Source of the DNA: DUQW01 sp050953825
GTDB lineage: Bacteria > Bacillota_I > Bacilli_A > Acholeplasmatales > Acholeplasmataceae
Assembly (NCBI GenBank): GCA_050953825.1
Contig: JBMNNF010000003.1
Coordinates: 123,404-187,403, forward strand
Length of the DNA: 64,000 bases
Direction of reading: 5' to 3'
Shown: in pieces, positions 26,968 through 34,875 of the stretch
Position numbering within the stretch: position 1 is the first letter of the stretch
Layout of the letters: each line of letters opens with the position of its first letter
The notes under the pieces: generated by a model
What the model saw: only the letters and a program-made list of their open reading frames with translations
What the model was told of the DNA's origin: nothing
The model's database searches: none
Made by a program: the position numbers and the translations under genes

Positions 26968-29430
26968 ATGAAAAGAAAAACAATAGGATTAATTGTTGTA
27001 GTTGCTATTATATATATTTCGTTTGTAATCGGTATTGGAATTTCTGTCGTTAATTACTATCGAAAGCAATTTGCTAAAAGTATTGAAGAAACTTTCTTAA
27101 GTATTAATATTTTAGATGCAACCCAACTTTCAAATAGATTAAATGAAGACTATGAGATATTTAAAGAACACATTAATAACTCAACTAATGAAGAATTAAA
27201 TCTGAACAAACCCCATATTTATAATCAAAAGTATTTAGGTTTTGGTGAGATTGTAGGAGATGGGTTTATCTTTGATTATGGTATTAAAAAAACTTTTAAG
27301 CAAGATTTAGACACATCATATTTTACTCAAGAAATTTCAATCTATAGTTATAAACAAATATTCCAAAACGATCATTCGGAAGAAGCATTTTTCTTTTTTA
27401 TTCATGACAATCGTTTTGGATTTTTTTCTGCCAGTAAATATCTAGATTCAATTTTAGTAACAGATGGCTTTTTATTAGTTAATACTAACGGATTAATCTT
27501 ATTTAATGGAATTAAAAACAACTTTGCCACCAATTTAAATGGTTTTTATAATAAATCCGATGATATTGTTAAATCATTAAAGAAAAATGAAAGTGGGATT
27601 AGTATTGATCGAGTTGGTAGCATTGATTATATGACTAGTTATAGTCAAGTTAAAACAATTGATGATCTATATTTTTTGGAACATCTAGATTATAAAAAAT
27701 ATACAAGTAGAGTGGATCAATTAGTTGAACCAATACACGCGATTATTTTAACATTTAGTATCGCATTAGTCATTCTTAGTGTGTTTGCTGGTGTTATTTA
27801 TACATCGATTTACCGCGATGTTGAATTATCTTATCATCAATTAAGTTATAACACAATACCAATTGTTGTTATTAATCGAAAGGGTCGGATAATGTATCGC
27901 AACAAACAATTTAAACGCGATTTTCATGATTTTGCTGGCACTAAACAAATTACTGAAATTTTTATGGTTGATATGCTAGAGATCTTAAAACAAATCCCGT
28001 TAAAAGTTTGGCTTGTACTACCTTCCGGTCCATATAATAGTGCTAGATTAAATGTCATTAAAACTTCAATTTGGGGCTATACGATTTTAGTTTATCCAAT
28101 TATTGGCATTGAACAACAAGAAGACTTTTCACTGACTAATATTCATACTGGAATTGAAAGTTTAAATCAATATAAAGAAGACTTTCAAAACCTTAAAAAA
28201 GTGGCTAAACCATCAGCTAAAAATCAGGCAGTAGTTTGTATTAGAATCATTAATTTAAGGAATGTTGAATTAATGAGAGGACAATCCTTTGTGGAAGAGG
28301 CAGTTTTTAAGGCGGCGCATCGCTTAAGAACGTTAAGTTATAAACCAGATAAGGTTAGATTTTATCACTCATTTGATAATACATTTGTTTTATTTTATGA
28401 ATCTGATGATTTATTAGATATTAAAGAAGACGTTAGACGAATTATTAGAGAATTTGAGGAAGAGAAAATTGACCCAGTTTACGACATTAGCTTTTATTTG
28501 AAAGCCGGTATTTATGAATTTAATCTTCGAAATGAACGTTCTGGTGCTATTTTCGTTTATGAAAAAGCGAAAACAGCTTCTGAACAACTAAGTCAATCTG
28601 TCGACTCAGTTTTAGGAGTTTACGACAGCGCTAGTGACCGCAGGCTTCAATTAAACTACTTAATTGCTCACGATTTAGAAAAAGCGATTACTAACCGAGA
28701 ATTATATATGGCACTTCAGCCAATTTATGAAGTTGATAAAGATCAAATTACTGGATTTGAAGCGTTATTAAGATGGAACAATCCGAAATATCGTGGCATT
28801 TCGCCACAAGTTTTAGTTGAAGTTGCAAATCAAAGTAATTTCTTATTAAAATTAGGAGATTATATTTTAGAAGAATCATTAGAAATTGCTAAAAAAGTCG
28901 AACCATACAATATGACGTTAGCCATTAACCTTGATCCACTTCAATTATTACAAGTCGGATTTGTTGATATTCTCAAAAATCAACTTGAAAAACATGATAT
29001 TCATCCAAAGTCAATTGTCTTTGAGATCACTGAAAATAATATTATTACTTTCTTTGATGATATTACTACCAAATTGAAAGAGATAAGGGGTTTAGGAATC
29101 AAAATTCACATTGACGATTTTGGAACTGGAAACAGTTCATTACTATATTTAAAAGAGTTACCGTTCGACGGTTTAAAAATTGACCGCGAGTTTATTAAAG
29201 ATCTGGAAACTGATCGTCACTCCAAAGCGATTGTAACAATGATTGTTGGGCTTGCGAAAAACTTGGATGTCGAGATTGTTGCTGAAGGCGTCGAGACCGC
29301 CTATGAATTAGACTTTTTAGATAAGAGAAATGTAAAATACATTCAAGGGTATTACATTGGTCGACCATTACCATTTGCAGAAGCCATTGAAAATATGGAA
29401 GAAGCTAATAAAAAGTCAAAAAAGAAATAA
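26968..29430 (+). CDS. Membrane c-di-GMP phosphodiesterase, degenerate GGDEF plus intact EAL
   Basis: This is an 820-residue protein. Helices at about 5-27 and 258-282 flank an extracytoplasmic sensor region. A PAS-like segment and a GGDEF domain follow, whose active site reads SFDNTF instead of GGDEF, so it should not cyclise GTP. The EAL domain from about 570 is intact: GFEALLRW (EAL at 598-600), EITENN, IHIDDFGTGNSSL (Asp716-Asp717), LKIDREF and AEGVET. It should hydrolyse c-di-GMP to pGpG. This is the RocR/GdpP-like logic in which a dead GGDEF domain regulates a live EAL. AAGGACGG precedes the ATG at 26968. It follows the cyclase by 11 bases. Confidence 0.9.
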   Translation: MKRKTIGLIVVVAIIYISFVIGIGISVVNYYRKQFAKSIEETFLSINILDATQLSNRLNEDYEIFKEHINNSTNEELNLNKPHIYNQKYLGFGEIVGDGFIFDYGIKKTFKQDLDTSYFTQEISIYSYKQIFQNDHSEEAFFFFIHDNRFGFFSASKYLDSILVTDGFLLVNTNGLILFNGIKNNFATNLNGFYNKSDDIVKSLKKNESGISIDRVGSIDYMTSYSQVKTIDDLYFLEHLDYKKYTSRVDQLVEPIHAIILTFSIALVILSVFAGVIYTSIYRDVELSYHQLSYNTIPIVVINRKGRIMYRNKQFKRDFHDFAGTKQITEIFMVDMLEILKQIPLKVWLVLPSGPYNSARLNVIKTSIWGYTILVYPIIGIEQQEDFSLTNIHTGIESLNQYKEDFQNLKKVAKPSAKNQAVVCIRIINLRNVELMRGQSFVEEAVFKAAHRLRTLSYKPDKVRFYHSFDNTFVLFYESDDLLDIKEDVRRIIREFEEEKIDPVYDISFYLKAGIYEFNLRNERSGAIFVYEKAKTASEQLSQSVDSVLGVYDSASDRRLQLNYLIAHDLEKAITNRELYMALQPIYEVDKDQITGFEALLRWNNPKYRGISPQVLVEVANQSNFLLKLGDYILEESLEIAKKVEPYNMTLAINLDPLQLLQVGFVDILKNQLEKHDIHPKSIVFEITENNIITFFDDITTKLKEIRGLGIKIHIDDFGTGNSSLLYLKELPFDGLKIDREFIKDLETDRHSKAIVTMIVGLAKNLDVEIVAEGVETAYELDFLDKRNVKYIQGYYIGRPLPFAEAIENMEEANKKSKKK

Positions 29431-29445
29431 AGGAGTGTGAAGATC

Positions 29446-31173
29446 GTGATTTTACTATCTACATCAGGATCAATAGTTGTTTTTATAGCGATTGTTTTAG
29501 TGTTAGCTTTAGTAGTAACCTTTTTACTTCGCGGAGCAATTATTGATATCAGAGACCACAACCTACAAAAATATTTAACTTTTAGCGATGTTATCCCAAG
29601 AACAGCGTTTTTAAGATTAGTTAAGAAAAATATGGAGCGCTCCCAACATGTTCCTACATTTTCAATTGTCTATATAGCAGTTGACCGAATGCACGATTTA
29701 GAAAGTAGTCTTAATCAAAAAATCATTATTAATATTTTCCAAACGATGATTGAAAAAATTAGAGAAACTTTCTCCAGTGAAACAGTAATTGGAGCGATTC
29801 AAAAAGGTGAATTCTATTTATATGTTTCAGATGAATATGACTATGACGAAGTCATGCAAACTACCTATGCCTTATTTGAAAAATTATCCAAACCATTTGA
29901 AATATCTAGTCAAACAAATATTTTAGTTAATATTTCAATGGCGGTGGCATTTTATCCGATTCATGGCGAATCTACTGGTGAGATGATTAAAGTATTAAAT
30001 ACCATTATGAGAGATATTAGAAATAGTGGTGGCGCTTCAGTTAGAACTCTTCAATCAGATACTAGTAATGTTACTAAGAGTGATTATCTAGATTACTATT
30101 ATGAACTTAAAGTAGCGATTGCTGAAAACCAATTTGAGTTTTATTATCAACCGGCGGTTGATTATAATACTAATAAAGTCGTTAGTTTATCTTTATTTTT
30201 AAGATGGAACCAACCAAGAGTTGGTGTCTTACCAGCAGCAAAATTTACTAAAATCTTAGAACAATCAGGAAATATTTATTTTGTTGGTTTACACGGACTA
30301 GAACTCATGTGTCAACATTATAAGTTTTTAGCAGAAAAGTTTGAAAACGATGACCTAATGTTAAAACTAATTGTTAGTGGCCGTGAATTTTCTAATAAAA
30401 ATTTAGTTAAAGACTTTAGTAAAATTCTTAAAAAATATAATGCTGATCCAAGTAAATTTATTTTAGACGTTCAAATATCTGAATTATTACTTGACCCTAA
30501 AGATCCAATATCTGTACGTATTGGTCAACTTAAAAATTTAGGATTTAAGATTGCAACTGACGTTTACGCCGTGAATTTATTCGACTTAGAAAAAATTGTT
30601 GGATCCAAAGCTGATATCTTAAGACTACCACGATCATTTTTAGAAAGACAAGATAATCACGCGTGTGACTTATACTTTAATTTCTTTAAAGAAAAAATGG
30701 TTACTGATCATGTTACTATAGTTGGTGAGCAAGTCGAGGATGAATCAGAAAGAGAATATTATCAAAAAAATAACATTAATATTATCCAAGGTAACTTAAT
30801 TGGAAAACCAATGCCAATTACTCAAATTGAAAATTGGATGAATGATTTTACCGGTCGCTCGTCTGTTGTTGAAGAAACACCAGTAGTTGAAGAAGAACCA
30901 AAAGAAATTGAAGAAGATATCCTCGAACCAGAAACTTCAACAGAAGCAGAACTAGAAGTAATTATTGAAACTGAATCTTCAGAAGAAATAGTTGAAGATG
31001 AAATACTGGAAGAAGAAACTCTAGAAGAATCTTCAATCCCAGAAGAACCACAAGATTTATCACAAATGACGGTTGCTGAATTGAAAGAATTAGCGAAAGA
31101 ACGTGGATTAACCGGATATTCCGCATTAAGAAAGGGCGAATTAATCGCTTTGTTGGAGGCAGAAACAAGTTGA
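29446..31173 (+). CDS. Degenerate GGDEF-EAL membrane protein with SAP/Rho-N-like tail, possible c-di-GMP effector
   Basis: The 575-residue protein has one N-terminal helix (SIVVFIAIVLVLALVVTFLL). The GGDEF site reads KGEFY. The EAL signature reads SLFLRW and the DDFGTG loop reads TDVYAVN, so both catalytic sites are lost; a binding or regulatory role is likely. After an acidic Glu-rich linker (about 470-540) it ends in MTVAELKELAKERGLTGYSA plus LRKGELIALLE, a SAP/Rho-N-like motif almost identical to the end of RpsB in this window. The start is GTG at 29446, ten bases after AGGAG; a GTG at 29437 is too close. Its TGA stop lies inside a perfect cre-like palindrome. Confidence 0.82.
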   Translation: MILLSTSGSIVVFIAIVLVLALVVTFLLRGAIIDIRDHNLQKYLTFSDVIPRTAFLRLVKKNMERSQHVPTFSIVYIAVDRMHDLESSLNQKIIINIFQTMIEKIRETFSSETVIGAIQKGEFYLYVSDEYDYDEVMQTTYALFEKLSKPFEISSQTNILVNISMAVAFYPIHGESTGEMIKVLNTIMRDIRNSGGASVRTLQSDTSNVTKSDYLDYYYELKVAIAENQFEFYYQPAVDYNTNKVVSLSLFLRWNQPRVGVLPAAKFTKILEQSGNIYFVGLHGLELMCQHYKFLAEKFENDDLMLKLIVSGREFSNKNLVKDFSKILKKYNADPSKFILDVQISELLLDPKDPISVRIGQLKNLGFKIATDVYAVNLFDLEKIVGSKADILRLPRSFLERQDNHACDLYFNFFKEKMVTDHVTIVGEQVEDESEREYYQKNNINIIQGNLIGKPMPITQIENWMNDFTGRSSVVEETPVVEEEPKEIEEDILEPETSTEAELEVIIETESSEEIVEDEILEEETLEESSIPEEPQDLSQMTVAELKELAKERGLTGYSALRKGELIALLEAETS

Positions 31174-31184
31174 AACCGGTTTCA
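31171..31184 (+). promoter_or_regulatory. Perfect cre consensus site upstream of the surface operon
   Basis: TGAAACCGGTTTCA fits TGWNANCGNTNWCA at every position and extends to a 16-base palindrome (TTGAAACCGGTTTCAA, 31170-31185). It lies 34 bases upstream of the operon -35 box and includes the stop codon of the preceding gene. Confidence 0.65.
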
Positions 31185-31217
31185 ATAAAAAAATAAAAAA
31201 AATTTTAATTAAAAGTA

Positions 31218-31245
31218 TTGACATATCAAAAAAACTTGGTATAAT
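31218..31245 (+). promoter_or_regulatory. Promoter of the c-di-GMP-controlled surface operon
   Basis: TTGACA (31218-31223), a 16-base spacer and TATAAT (31240-31245) with an extended TGG. Transcription should start just before the riboswitch aptamer. Confidence 0.88.
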
Positions 31246-31253
31246 AGAATTAC

Positions 31254-31337
31254 AAAGAAATTGTATAAGGGCAAACATGTAGAAATGCATGGACGCAAAA
31301 CTATAGGGACTAAACAAGTCAGCCAGTTACCGTGATT
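31254..31337 (+). promoter_or_regulatory. Class I cyclic-di-GMP riboswitch aptamer (GEMM-I)
   Basis: The conserved GEMM-I blocks appear in order: GGGCAAAC (31269-31276 region), a 6-bp hairpin CATGTA-GAAA-TGCATG with the GNRA tetraloop, GGACGCAAA, a GGGACTAAA receptor-side arm, and AGCCAGTTACCG closing the aptamer. This spacing and these residues are diagnostic. It lies in the leader of the surface operon, next to genes that make and degrade c-di-GMP. Confidence 0.93.
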
Positions 31338-31405
31338 GATGTGGTGCTGGCTTTTTATATGATAAAAGCCAGGGGCCACTAACTTTTGGGTACTGGCTTT
31401 TTTAT
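31321..31405 (+). terminator. Riboswitch expression platform with mutually exclusive terminator and antiterminator
   Basis: Three hairpins share arms. AGCCAG (31321-31326) can pair with CTGGCT (31347-31352). CTGGCTTTT (31347-31355) pairs perfectly with AAAAGCCAG (31364-31372). That same AAAAGCCAG also pairs with CTGGCTTTT (31393-31401), which runs into TTTT and forms the terminator. Since AGCCAG is part of the folded aptamer, ligand binding should free 31347-31355 to form the antiterminator. I therefore infer an ON switch. Confidence 0.8.
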
Positions 31406-31424
31406 TTCTCCAGGAGGTATGTGG

Positions 31425-32108
31425 ATGAAAACTGATCCTATGTTCAATTTATCAACTAAAAAAAAGTTCACTCGCGAACAAAAAGTGACTATTGGTTTAA
31501 TCGTAACAGGGATTTTATCAATACTTTTAGTGCTAATTACAATCTATGGTCAGTATACAGGAACATTCGTCATTAAGTTAACCCACACTGCAGAGAAAAA
31601 GGGAATTAAACTTTCACAAACAAATGATTTTATAAACAAAACTGAAAGATTAGTTTTAAACCCAGTAAATGATACCGAAGATATGATTGAAGAAAACATC
31701 ATTAGAATTGACGAAATTTTAGCTTCAGAAGGTGGTCAGTATGAAGATCCAGATGGAAACTACAACTATATCGCCTATACTTTCTTCTTAAAAAACGTTG
31801 GAGAAGAAGTTGTTAATTTAAGATACGATTTCAGAATCGTATCTCAACAAAAGAACCTCGATAGGGCAATGACAATTATTTTTTATGAACATAGTTTGAC
31901 AGGAGAAGAACCACAGAAAGACTATTATCATAAAACTAGTGAAAACAACTACTTGGGTGGGAAAAGAATTCCAAACTTCCAAGTTGGAGAAACTAGAAAG
32001 TTTACCTTAATCGTTTTCATTGATGGTGTAAGAAGTAATGCAACTATGTTAGGTGGAGCCGTGAAGATTAACTTGATCTTCACCGTAGAAACAGCAGAAG
32101 AGGCATAA
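31425..32108 (+). CDS. Membrane-anchored TasA-like extracytoplasmic protein
   Basis: This is the first gene after the riboswitch: 227 residues with one N-terminal helix (VTIGLIVTGILSILLVLITI, about 18-37) and an outer domain containing YIAYTFFLKNVGEEVVNLRY. That block is the strand pattern seen in TasA/camelysin-type fibre proteins. The frame opens upstream at a TTG (31386), but that lies inside the riboswitch terminator; AGGAGG (31412-31417) and the ATG at 31425 are the real start. It lacks the A-W cleavage site of its neighbours, so it probably stays in the membrane as an anchor or assembly factor. Confidence 0.65.
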   Translation: MKTDPMFNLSTKKKFTREQKVTIGLIVTGILSILLVLITIYGQYTGTFVIKLTHTAEKKGIKLSQTNDFINKTERLVLNPVNDTEDMIEENIIRIDEILASEGGQYEDPDGNYNYIAYTFFLKNVGEEVVNLRYDFRIVSQQKNLDRAMTIIFYEHSLTGEEPQKDYYHKTSENNYLGGKRIPNFQVGETRKFTLIVFIDGVRSNATMLGGAVKINLIFTVETAEEA

Positions 32109-32115
32109 GGATAAT

Positions 32116-33021
32116 ATGAGAAAAATCTTGATTGCATTCTTAGCAACGATGCTATTGGTGTTAACATTGGGAACATCAACGTTCGCATGGATTACATTAG
32201 CAAGAGCTAGTCAAATTGAATCAATTGCCTTCCAAGCCTTCTTAGGTGATTCACTAGAAATATCAATAGATGGAGAAAAATATTATTCTGAATTACCAGC
32301 TACCGAAATATCAAAAATATTTGGGAAAAATAGATTATTAGATATTACATCTGTTGATGGTAAAACATTCACTCATTTAAGAAGGAAAGAGATCACTCCA
32401 AACAACCATTATATTAGCATTGAATTTTATTTTAGAACTACATCCAAAAGAGAAAGAACGGTTTATTTAGCAAATAATATTTCAGATGTTGTTAATTATG
32501 ATGACACTAAAAAACAAGAAGGAACATTTGTTGTCTCAAAAGGAATTAATTACCGTGCTAGATTTGATTTCCAATATGATGAAAATGATATTGTTAGAGC
32601 TGGAGAAGTTAGAACATATTATATTAGTGAAGCGGTTAGAATTTCAACAATTTCTACTATCAATGGTGAGGAAGTTGTTAAAATATTTGATTTAAGTGGC
32701 AATGAACATCGAGGTTATGGGAAACCTTATGGTGCATACGATTATTATAAAAAGGCGACTAATAGACATCTAGAATTGCCAACAGAAATACCCCCAACAA
32801 TTTACGAACTATCCAAATTTGATCCAAATGGGCCATTTAGTTTAGATGACATTTCTAAATTAGTTGAACTAAATGAAATTCAAGAGTTTGATGGCAAGAC
32901 TTACTACACCGGAAAAATTAAAATGAACATTTGGGTAGATGGTTGGGATGCTGATCTGTTTGATCCGGTCCTATATGACCGAATTAAAATACAGCTGCAA
33001 TTTAAAGCAGTAAGAAATTAA
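32116..33021 (+). CDS. Exported TasA-like protein with SipW-type signal peptide
   Basis: The 301-residue protein has the signal peptide MRKILIAFLATMLLVLTLGT followed by STFA|WITL, the SipW-cognate type in which a Trp directly follows the cleavage Ala. The mature part has beta-rich segments (VDGKTFTHLRRKEI, YYISEAVRIST) and a C-terminal YDRIKIQLQFKAV strand shared in style with the next protein (VDGKTFKKI, GKIQMALEFQL). It is probably a minor fibre or surface subunit. The substrate and partner are unknown. Confidence 0.7.
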   Translation: MRKILIAFLATMLLVLTLGTSTFAWITLARASQIESIAFQAFLGDSLEISIDGEKYYSELPATEISKIFGKNRLLDITSVDGKTFTHLRRKEITPNNHYISIEFYFRTTSKRERTVYLANNISDVVNYDDTKKQEGTFVVSKGINYRARFDFQYDENDIVRAGEVRTYYISEAVRISTISTINGEEVVKIFDLSGNEHRGYGKPYGAYDYYKKATNRHLELPTEIPPTIYELSKFDPNGPFSLDDISKLVELNEIQEFDGKTYYTGKIKMNIWVDGWDADLFDPVLYDRIKIQLQFKAVRN

Positions 33022-33055
33022 GAAAAAAATTAGTTAAGAAAAGGAGAAAAAGAGT

Positions 33056-34006
33056 ATGAAAAAATTAACTAAAAAAACATTGATGGCGATTTTCGCACTA
33101 GTCTTAGCGGTTGTTGCATTAGGCACAACATCATTTGCATGGTTTACTATTGGTCAAACCGTATCAACTCAACAAATTGAATTAGACATTAGAAGTGAAG
33201 ATGGATTGGAATTCCAATATAAAGGAAAAATAGCAGAAAATGATAGTGAATGGACACAATATCTTAGCACTGCTGACATGTTAGCTAAATTAGGTGCTGA
33301 TTATGGCTCAACACCATTCGCAGACAATTTCAAATTTGATGCAGTAACATCAGTAGACGGAAAAACATTTAAAAAGATAAAAACTGATGGCTCAGGATTA
33401 ACTGATGCTATTCCTGCATTAAACGTACAAACACTTGCTTCTGGAATTCTTGAATTCAAATTAAACTTCAGAACTAAAGCAACTGGATCACCAAAATTAT
33501 CTTGGACTGGCGTAACTTTAACTTCAACAGCAGTTCCATGGTCACCTAACAAAACATTTACACACAATAAAGAAACTTACGGAACAAGTGGAACAGTAAC
33601 TCCAAGTGACGAAGAAAATTACTATCCACACGATGGTGCAAGAGTTTCAGTAACTAGTGGTGAAACAACAGTTGTTTATGAAGCTCCAAATTCAGCATCA
33701 AACTCTGTATTAAATACAGGTCTAGCTCCAAATGCATTAGATTTCGCTAAAGGTGCACATAGCTATTATAAAGCGATGACTGGTAAAAACTTGAGTGGTA
33801 TTTTCCCAGTAGAAGGTACAGTAGCAACTGATACAGAACTTGACGGAACAGAATTTAAAGTAAATTTTGGTAGTGTACAACCAGATGATTACCGTTATGT
33901 TGAAGTTGTAATAAGAGTTTATTTAGAAGGATTTGACCTTGATACATTCAATGCAATTTTATCAGGAAAAATTCAAATGGCTCTAGAATTCCAATTAACT
34001 CAATAA
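33056..34006 (+). CDS. Exported TasA-like protein, likely major subunit
   Basis: This is a 316-residue protein. The signal peptide ends in LGTTSFA|WFTIGQ, the SipW-cognate type. The mature protein is Thr/Ser/Gly-rich and soluble, with no anchor. Three things suggest it is the most abundant product: a strong SD (AAGGAG, nine bases before the ATG), a low-complexity polar composition, and a stable hairpin right after the gene that could trim or protect its mRNA. It is related to the preceding protein (both have DAVTSVDGKTF or ITSVDGKTF near residue 95). Fibre formation is inferred from TasA/camelysin analogy only. Confidence 0.7.
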   Translation: MKKLTKKTLMAIFALVLAVVALGTTSFAWFTIGQTVSTQQIELDIRSEDGLEFQYKGKIAENDSEWTQYLSTADMLAKLGADYGSTPFADNFKFDAVTSVDGKTFKKIKTDGSGLTDAIPALNVQTLASGILEFKLNFRTKATGSPKLSWTGVTLTSTAVPWSPNKTFTHNKETYGTSGTVTPSDEENYYPHDGARVSVTSGETTVVYEAPNSASNSVLNTGLAPNALDFAKGAHSYYKAMTGKNLSGIFPVEGTVATDTELDGTEFKVNFGSVQPDDYRYVEVVIRVYLEGFDLDTFNAILSGKIQMALEFQLTQ

Positions 34007-34038
34007 TTTTATACTCTAATTTTACTAATATAAATCAC

Positions 34039-34065
34039 GGTTGCGGGCTTCGAAAGCCCGTAACC
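34039..34065 (+). terminator. Strong 12-bp hairpin after the likely major subunit
   Basis: Bases 34039-34050 pair with 34054-34065 around a 3-base loop, with one G-T pair. No T run follows, so it may be a partial terminator or an mRNA 3' stabiliser for the upstream genes. Confidence 0.6.
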
Positions 34066-34108
34066 TTGATAATATTATAAAAAAAGATGGATTTTTCTTA
34101 TTTGATTG

Positions 34109-34117
34109 TGTTATAAT
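34109..34117 (+). promoter_or_regulatory. Internal extended -10 promoter before the first signal peptidase
   Basis: TGTTATAAT is a perfect extended -10 element, 34 bases before the SipW gene. No convincing -35 box is present, as is usual for extended -10 promoters. It could give riboswitch-independent expression of the downstream genes. Confidence 0.55.
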
Positions 34118-34150
34118 AAATAATAAGAAAGATTTATTAAAGGAGTATTT

Positions 34151-34825
34151 ATGGAACAAGTAAAGGATAATAGCCAATTAAAACGAATTTTGAAGATAGT
34201 ATTAACTGTCTTATATTATGTATTTATAGTAGTTTTACTAACTTTTTCAATAGTCACTATAGCATCACGTGGGGAGAAACAAATTCCTAATTTATTCGGA
34301 CGTGGTTATTTAGCTATTGTCTCTGATTCGATGAGCAGTGATAGAGAAGATTCGATTGATGAGGGCGATTTAATTTACGTGAGAATTCTTAACGATGAAA
34401 CTCGTCAAGAATTAAAAGTGGGAGATATCGTCACTTTTTATGATTATTCCATTCGAGCTTTGAATACGCATAGAATTGTTGAAATCACTGAAAATGAAAC
34501 CGGAAAATATGTTACTACTCAAGGTGATAAAGCTGGAGCACCAAAAGATCCTTTGCGTCCTATAAAAGATATATTGGCTATCCACACTAAAACTAAAAAA
34601 GGTGGAGGCAAATTTATTATGTTTTTGCAATCAAAAACAGGTTTCGGAGTATTAATCGTATTACCGGTATTTATACTATTTGCCATCCAAGGCTTTAGAT
34701 TCTATGTGATTATTAAAGAAAACAAGAAATCTGAACAAGCAATCAATTTAGAAGAAGAAAGAGAAAAGATTAGAGCTCAACTCTTAGAAGAAATGGCTGA
34801 AGAAGAAAAGAAAAAAGACGAATAA
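34151..34825 (+). CDS. sipW: SipW-type signal peptidase I (first copy)
   Basis: This is a 224-residue signal peptidase of the ER/SipW type, with a Ser-His dyad instead of Ser-Lys. Ser60 lies in VSDSM and His107 in NTHRIVEI. Membrane helices lie at about 13-38 and 155-180. The catalytic domain is outside, and a charged cytoplasmic tail rich in Glu/Lys follows. It should process the A|W-type signal peptides of the neighbouring proteins. AAAGGAG precedes the ATG. A second copy lies 3.7 kb downstream. Confidence 0.88.
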   Translation: MEQVKDNSQLKRILKIVLTVLYYVFIVVLLTFSIVTIASRGEKQIPNLFGRGYLAIVSDSMSSDREDSIDEGDLIYVRILNDETRQELKVGDIVTFYDYSIRALNTHRIVEITENETGKYVTTQGDKAGAPKDPLRPIKDILAIHTKTKKGGGKFIMFLQSKTGFGVLIVLPVFILFAIQGFRFYVIIKENKKSEQAINLEEEREKIRAQLLEEMAEEEKKKDE

Positions 34826-34842
34826 TTTAAACTAATTAATAT

Positions 34843-34870
34843 CTCCCTAGATTAAGTACAATCGAGGGAT
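34843..34870 (+). promoter_or_regulatory. Hairpin that hides the SD of the AAA+ ATPase gene
   Basis: TCCCT (34844-34848) pairs with AGGGA (34865-34869), and GATT (34850-34853) with AATC (34860-34863). The AGGGAT arm is the only SD-like sequence, six bases before the ATG at 34876, so translation of the ATPase may be kept low. Confidence 0.5.
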
Positions 34871-34875
34871 GTTAC

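Noticed and set aside
31170..31185. The 16-base palindrome after the dead GGDEF-EAL gene as a terminator
   Set aside because: It has no loop and no T run. It fits the cre consensus exactly and lies upstream of a promoter, so an operator is more likely.
31386..31424. A 13-residue N-terminal extension of the first gene after the riboswitch
   Set aside because: Its TTG start lies inside the terminator hairpin and has no SD, while AGGAGG sits seven bases before the ATG at 31425.
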